Of a DNA stretch of 5,898 nucleotides, positions 4,821 to 5,898 are shown piece by piece. Origin of the DNA: a bacterium. Its GTDB lineage: Bacteria; Bacillota_I; Bacilli_A; RFN20; DUOF01. Both the position numbers and the translations under genes were made by a program. Under the pieces are notes generated by a model. That model saw nothing but the letters and a program-made list of their open reading frames with translations. It did not search any database and was not told the origin of the DNA. The stretch's first letter is position 1. Each line of letters begins with the position of its first letter. The DNA is taken from assembly GCA_012839015.1 (NCBI GenBank), contig DUOF01000098.1:1-5898 (forward strand). The letters are read 5' to 3'.

Positions 4821-5898
4821 ATGGGTTTTTATAACTTTCTATTCATCGCACCTGCGATGGTATTAAGTGTTATCTTAGTCTATATGACTAAATACAAATC
4901 AAAAAAAGTAAAGAATATAGTAATTATAAGCTTAGCGAGTTTATTCTTTTTAAGTTATTTTCCTAATCTTCTAAGTAAAGATGTAATTGACTATGCAGTG
5001 AATTTTAATGGGATATTTTCTAAGAATAAGGCTATCTTTATGCAAACGTTAAGAACGTTTACATTAGCTAGTTATTTTATAGTTAGCTTATTGCCGTTCA
5101 CTAAGAATAAGGGTATGGGTAACTTAGTAGTTTTATTTGTTTTACCAGTAAGTGTATTAAACTTGGGTTTAATTGATTTTAACTTAGAGGCAATGAATGG
5201 CTTAAATTTTTCATATTTAAGTAGGCAGGCTATTTTCTTTGGTATTCAACAAGCACTTGCTATAACTATGGCGATGTACATAATTTTTGCCAATACTAAT
5301 CGAACTGACTTTAAAGATTATAAGAGGTTATTAAAGAATATTTTAATAACTTTGCCTTTTATAATCCTTCTTGGTGTACCGACATCTACGTTCCAAATGT
5401 TCTTTGGACTAACTGGACATAGATTAGTTAATTTTGGTGATTATCACCGGATAGCTCTAGTGCTTACTTTTGCACTTATTCCTACTATGTACTTTGTACT
5501 TAGGAAGAAAAGTTATGACGTTAGGTACTTAGCAGTCTTATTTATTGCTTTATCAGGATTTGTACACTTTTATCGTCTATATAGTTGGCCATTTACATGG
5601 AGTGCCTTACCGGCTCACTTGTGTAATGCAGCGATGTTATTAATACCTGTCTCGCTTGCCCTAAAAAGTAAGAAAGTATTTTACTTTACCTATTTCTTTA
5701 ATACTATTGGTGCGCTTATAGCGCTGATTATTCCTAACACTAGTGGAGATATGTTTTTAAACTCTAACGTTCATTTCTGGTATGAACATATAATTGCCTT
5801 TTATCTTCCTATCTTAGTAGTAGCAATTGGAGTTATGCCACGACCTAAGTTTAAAGAGTATAAATGGGCTTTATTTGTCTTTACTATTTATTTTATGA
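4821..5898 (+). CDS. Large YwaF/TMEM164-like membrane protein with duplicated fold (3' end cut by window)
   Basis: The frame from ATG 4821 stays open for 359 residues to the window edge. AAAGGGG at 4804-4810 is the likely ribosome binding site, with a longish 10-base spacer. The product has about 12 helices so far. Residues about 204-359 resemble the YwaF/TMEM164-type protein encoded at 946-1707: YHRIALVLTF (207-216) fits its FHYLFLASPF, SALPAHLCNAA (261-271) fits its IIPAQICHLA, and FWYEHIIAF (319-327) fits its GHALI region, keeping Cys268 and His323. Residues about 1-172 look like an earlier copy of the same unit: VSL at 88-90 against 277-279, and FKDYK at 164-168 against FKEYK at 344-348. 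In that copy the Cys position is Thr79 and the His position is Gln144. The Asn-Tyr motif of the family would lie beyond the window. The family call is by eye, and function is unknown. Confidence 0.72.
   Translation, partial: MGFYNFLFIAPAMVLSVILVYMTKYKSKKVKNIVIISLASLFFLSYFPNLLSKDVIDYAVNFNGIFSKNKAIFMQTLRTFTLASYFIVSLLPFTKNKGMGNLVVLFVLPVSVLNLGLIDFNLEAMNGLNFSYLSRQAIFFGIQQALAITMAMYIIFANTNRTDFKDYKRLLKNILITLPFIILLGVPTSTFQMFFGLTGHRLVNFGDYHRIALVLTFALIPTMYFVLRKKSYDVRYLAVLFIALSGFVHFYRLYSWPFTWSALPAHLCNAAMLLIPVSLALKSKKVFYFTYFFNTIGALIALIIPNTSGDMFLNSNVHFWYEHIIAFYLPILVVAIGVMPRPKFKEYKWALFVFTIYFM

Overview
This is a low-GC, AT-rich bacterial window with every supported gene on the + strand. TGA acts as a stop in at least two genes and TGG encodes Trp, so the standard bacterial code is in use. 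Gene content (an Rnf electron-transport operon tail, YwaF/TMEM164-type membrane proteins, an ABC-2 exporter trio) together with strong AGGAGG-like ribosome binding sites suggests an anaerobic or fermentative member of the Bacillota or a relative near the Mollicutes. I cannot place it more precisely from sequence alone.

Layout. Positions 1-867 are the 3' end of an rnf operon: the last two thirds of rnfA, a very small overlapping gene for a one-helix Cys-rich protein (402-560), and a short rnfB-like gene (550-867). The RnfB-like protein keeps the membrane anchor and the four-Cys Fe-S motif but lacks the ferredoxin domain that normally follows. Positions 868-945 are a spacer with a candidate promoter and a perfect 6-bp inverted repeat. 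Positions 946-1707 encode a seven-helix-type YwaF/TMEM164-family membrane protein. Positions 1767-4327 hold a tightly coupled ABC exporter operon: an ATPase and two different ABC-2 permeases of the COG4586/COG4587/COG3694 type. A regulatory spacer with a good extended -10 promoter leads to an unrecognised two-helix protein (4421-4783). The window ends inside a second, larger YwaF/TMEM164-like protein (from 4821, still open at 5898), which appears to contain two copies of the fold, the first lacking the conserved Cys and His.

How they may work together. The rnf genes belong to a ferredoxin:NAD+ oxidoreductase that pumps Na+ or H+; the window shows an unusual RnfB end of it. The rest of the window is membrane-related: two YwaF/TMEM164-like proteins, whose animal relative is linked to phospholipid acyl transfer, flank an ABC-2 exporter. 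A shared role in lipid modification or export is an inference from proximity only. The most noteworthy points are the ferredoxin-less RnfB with its tiny Cys-rich neighbour, and the internally duplicated, half-degenerate YwaF-like protein.
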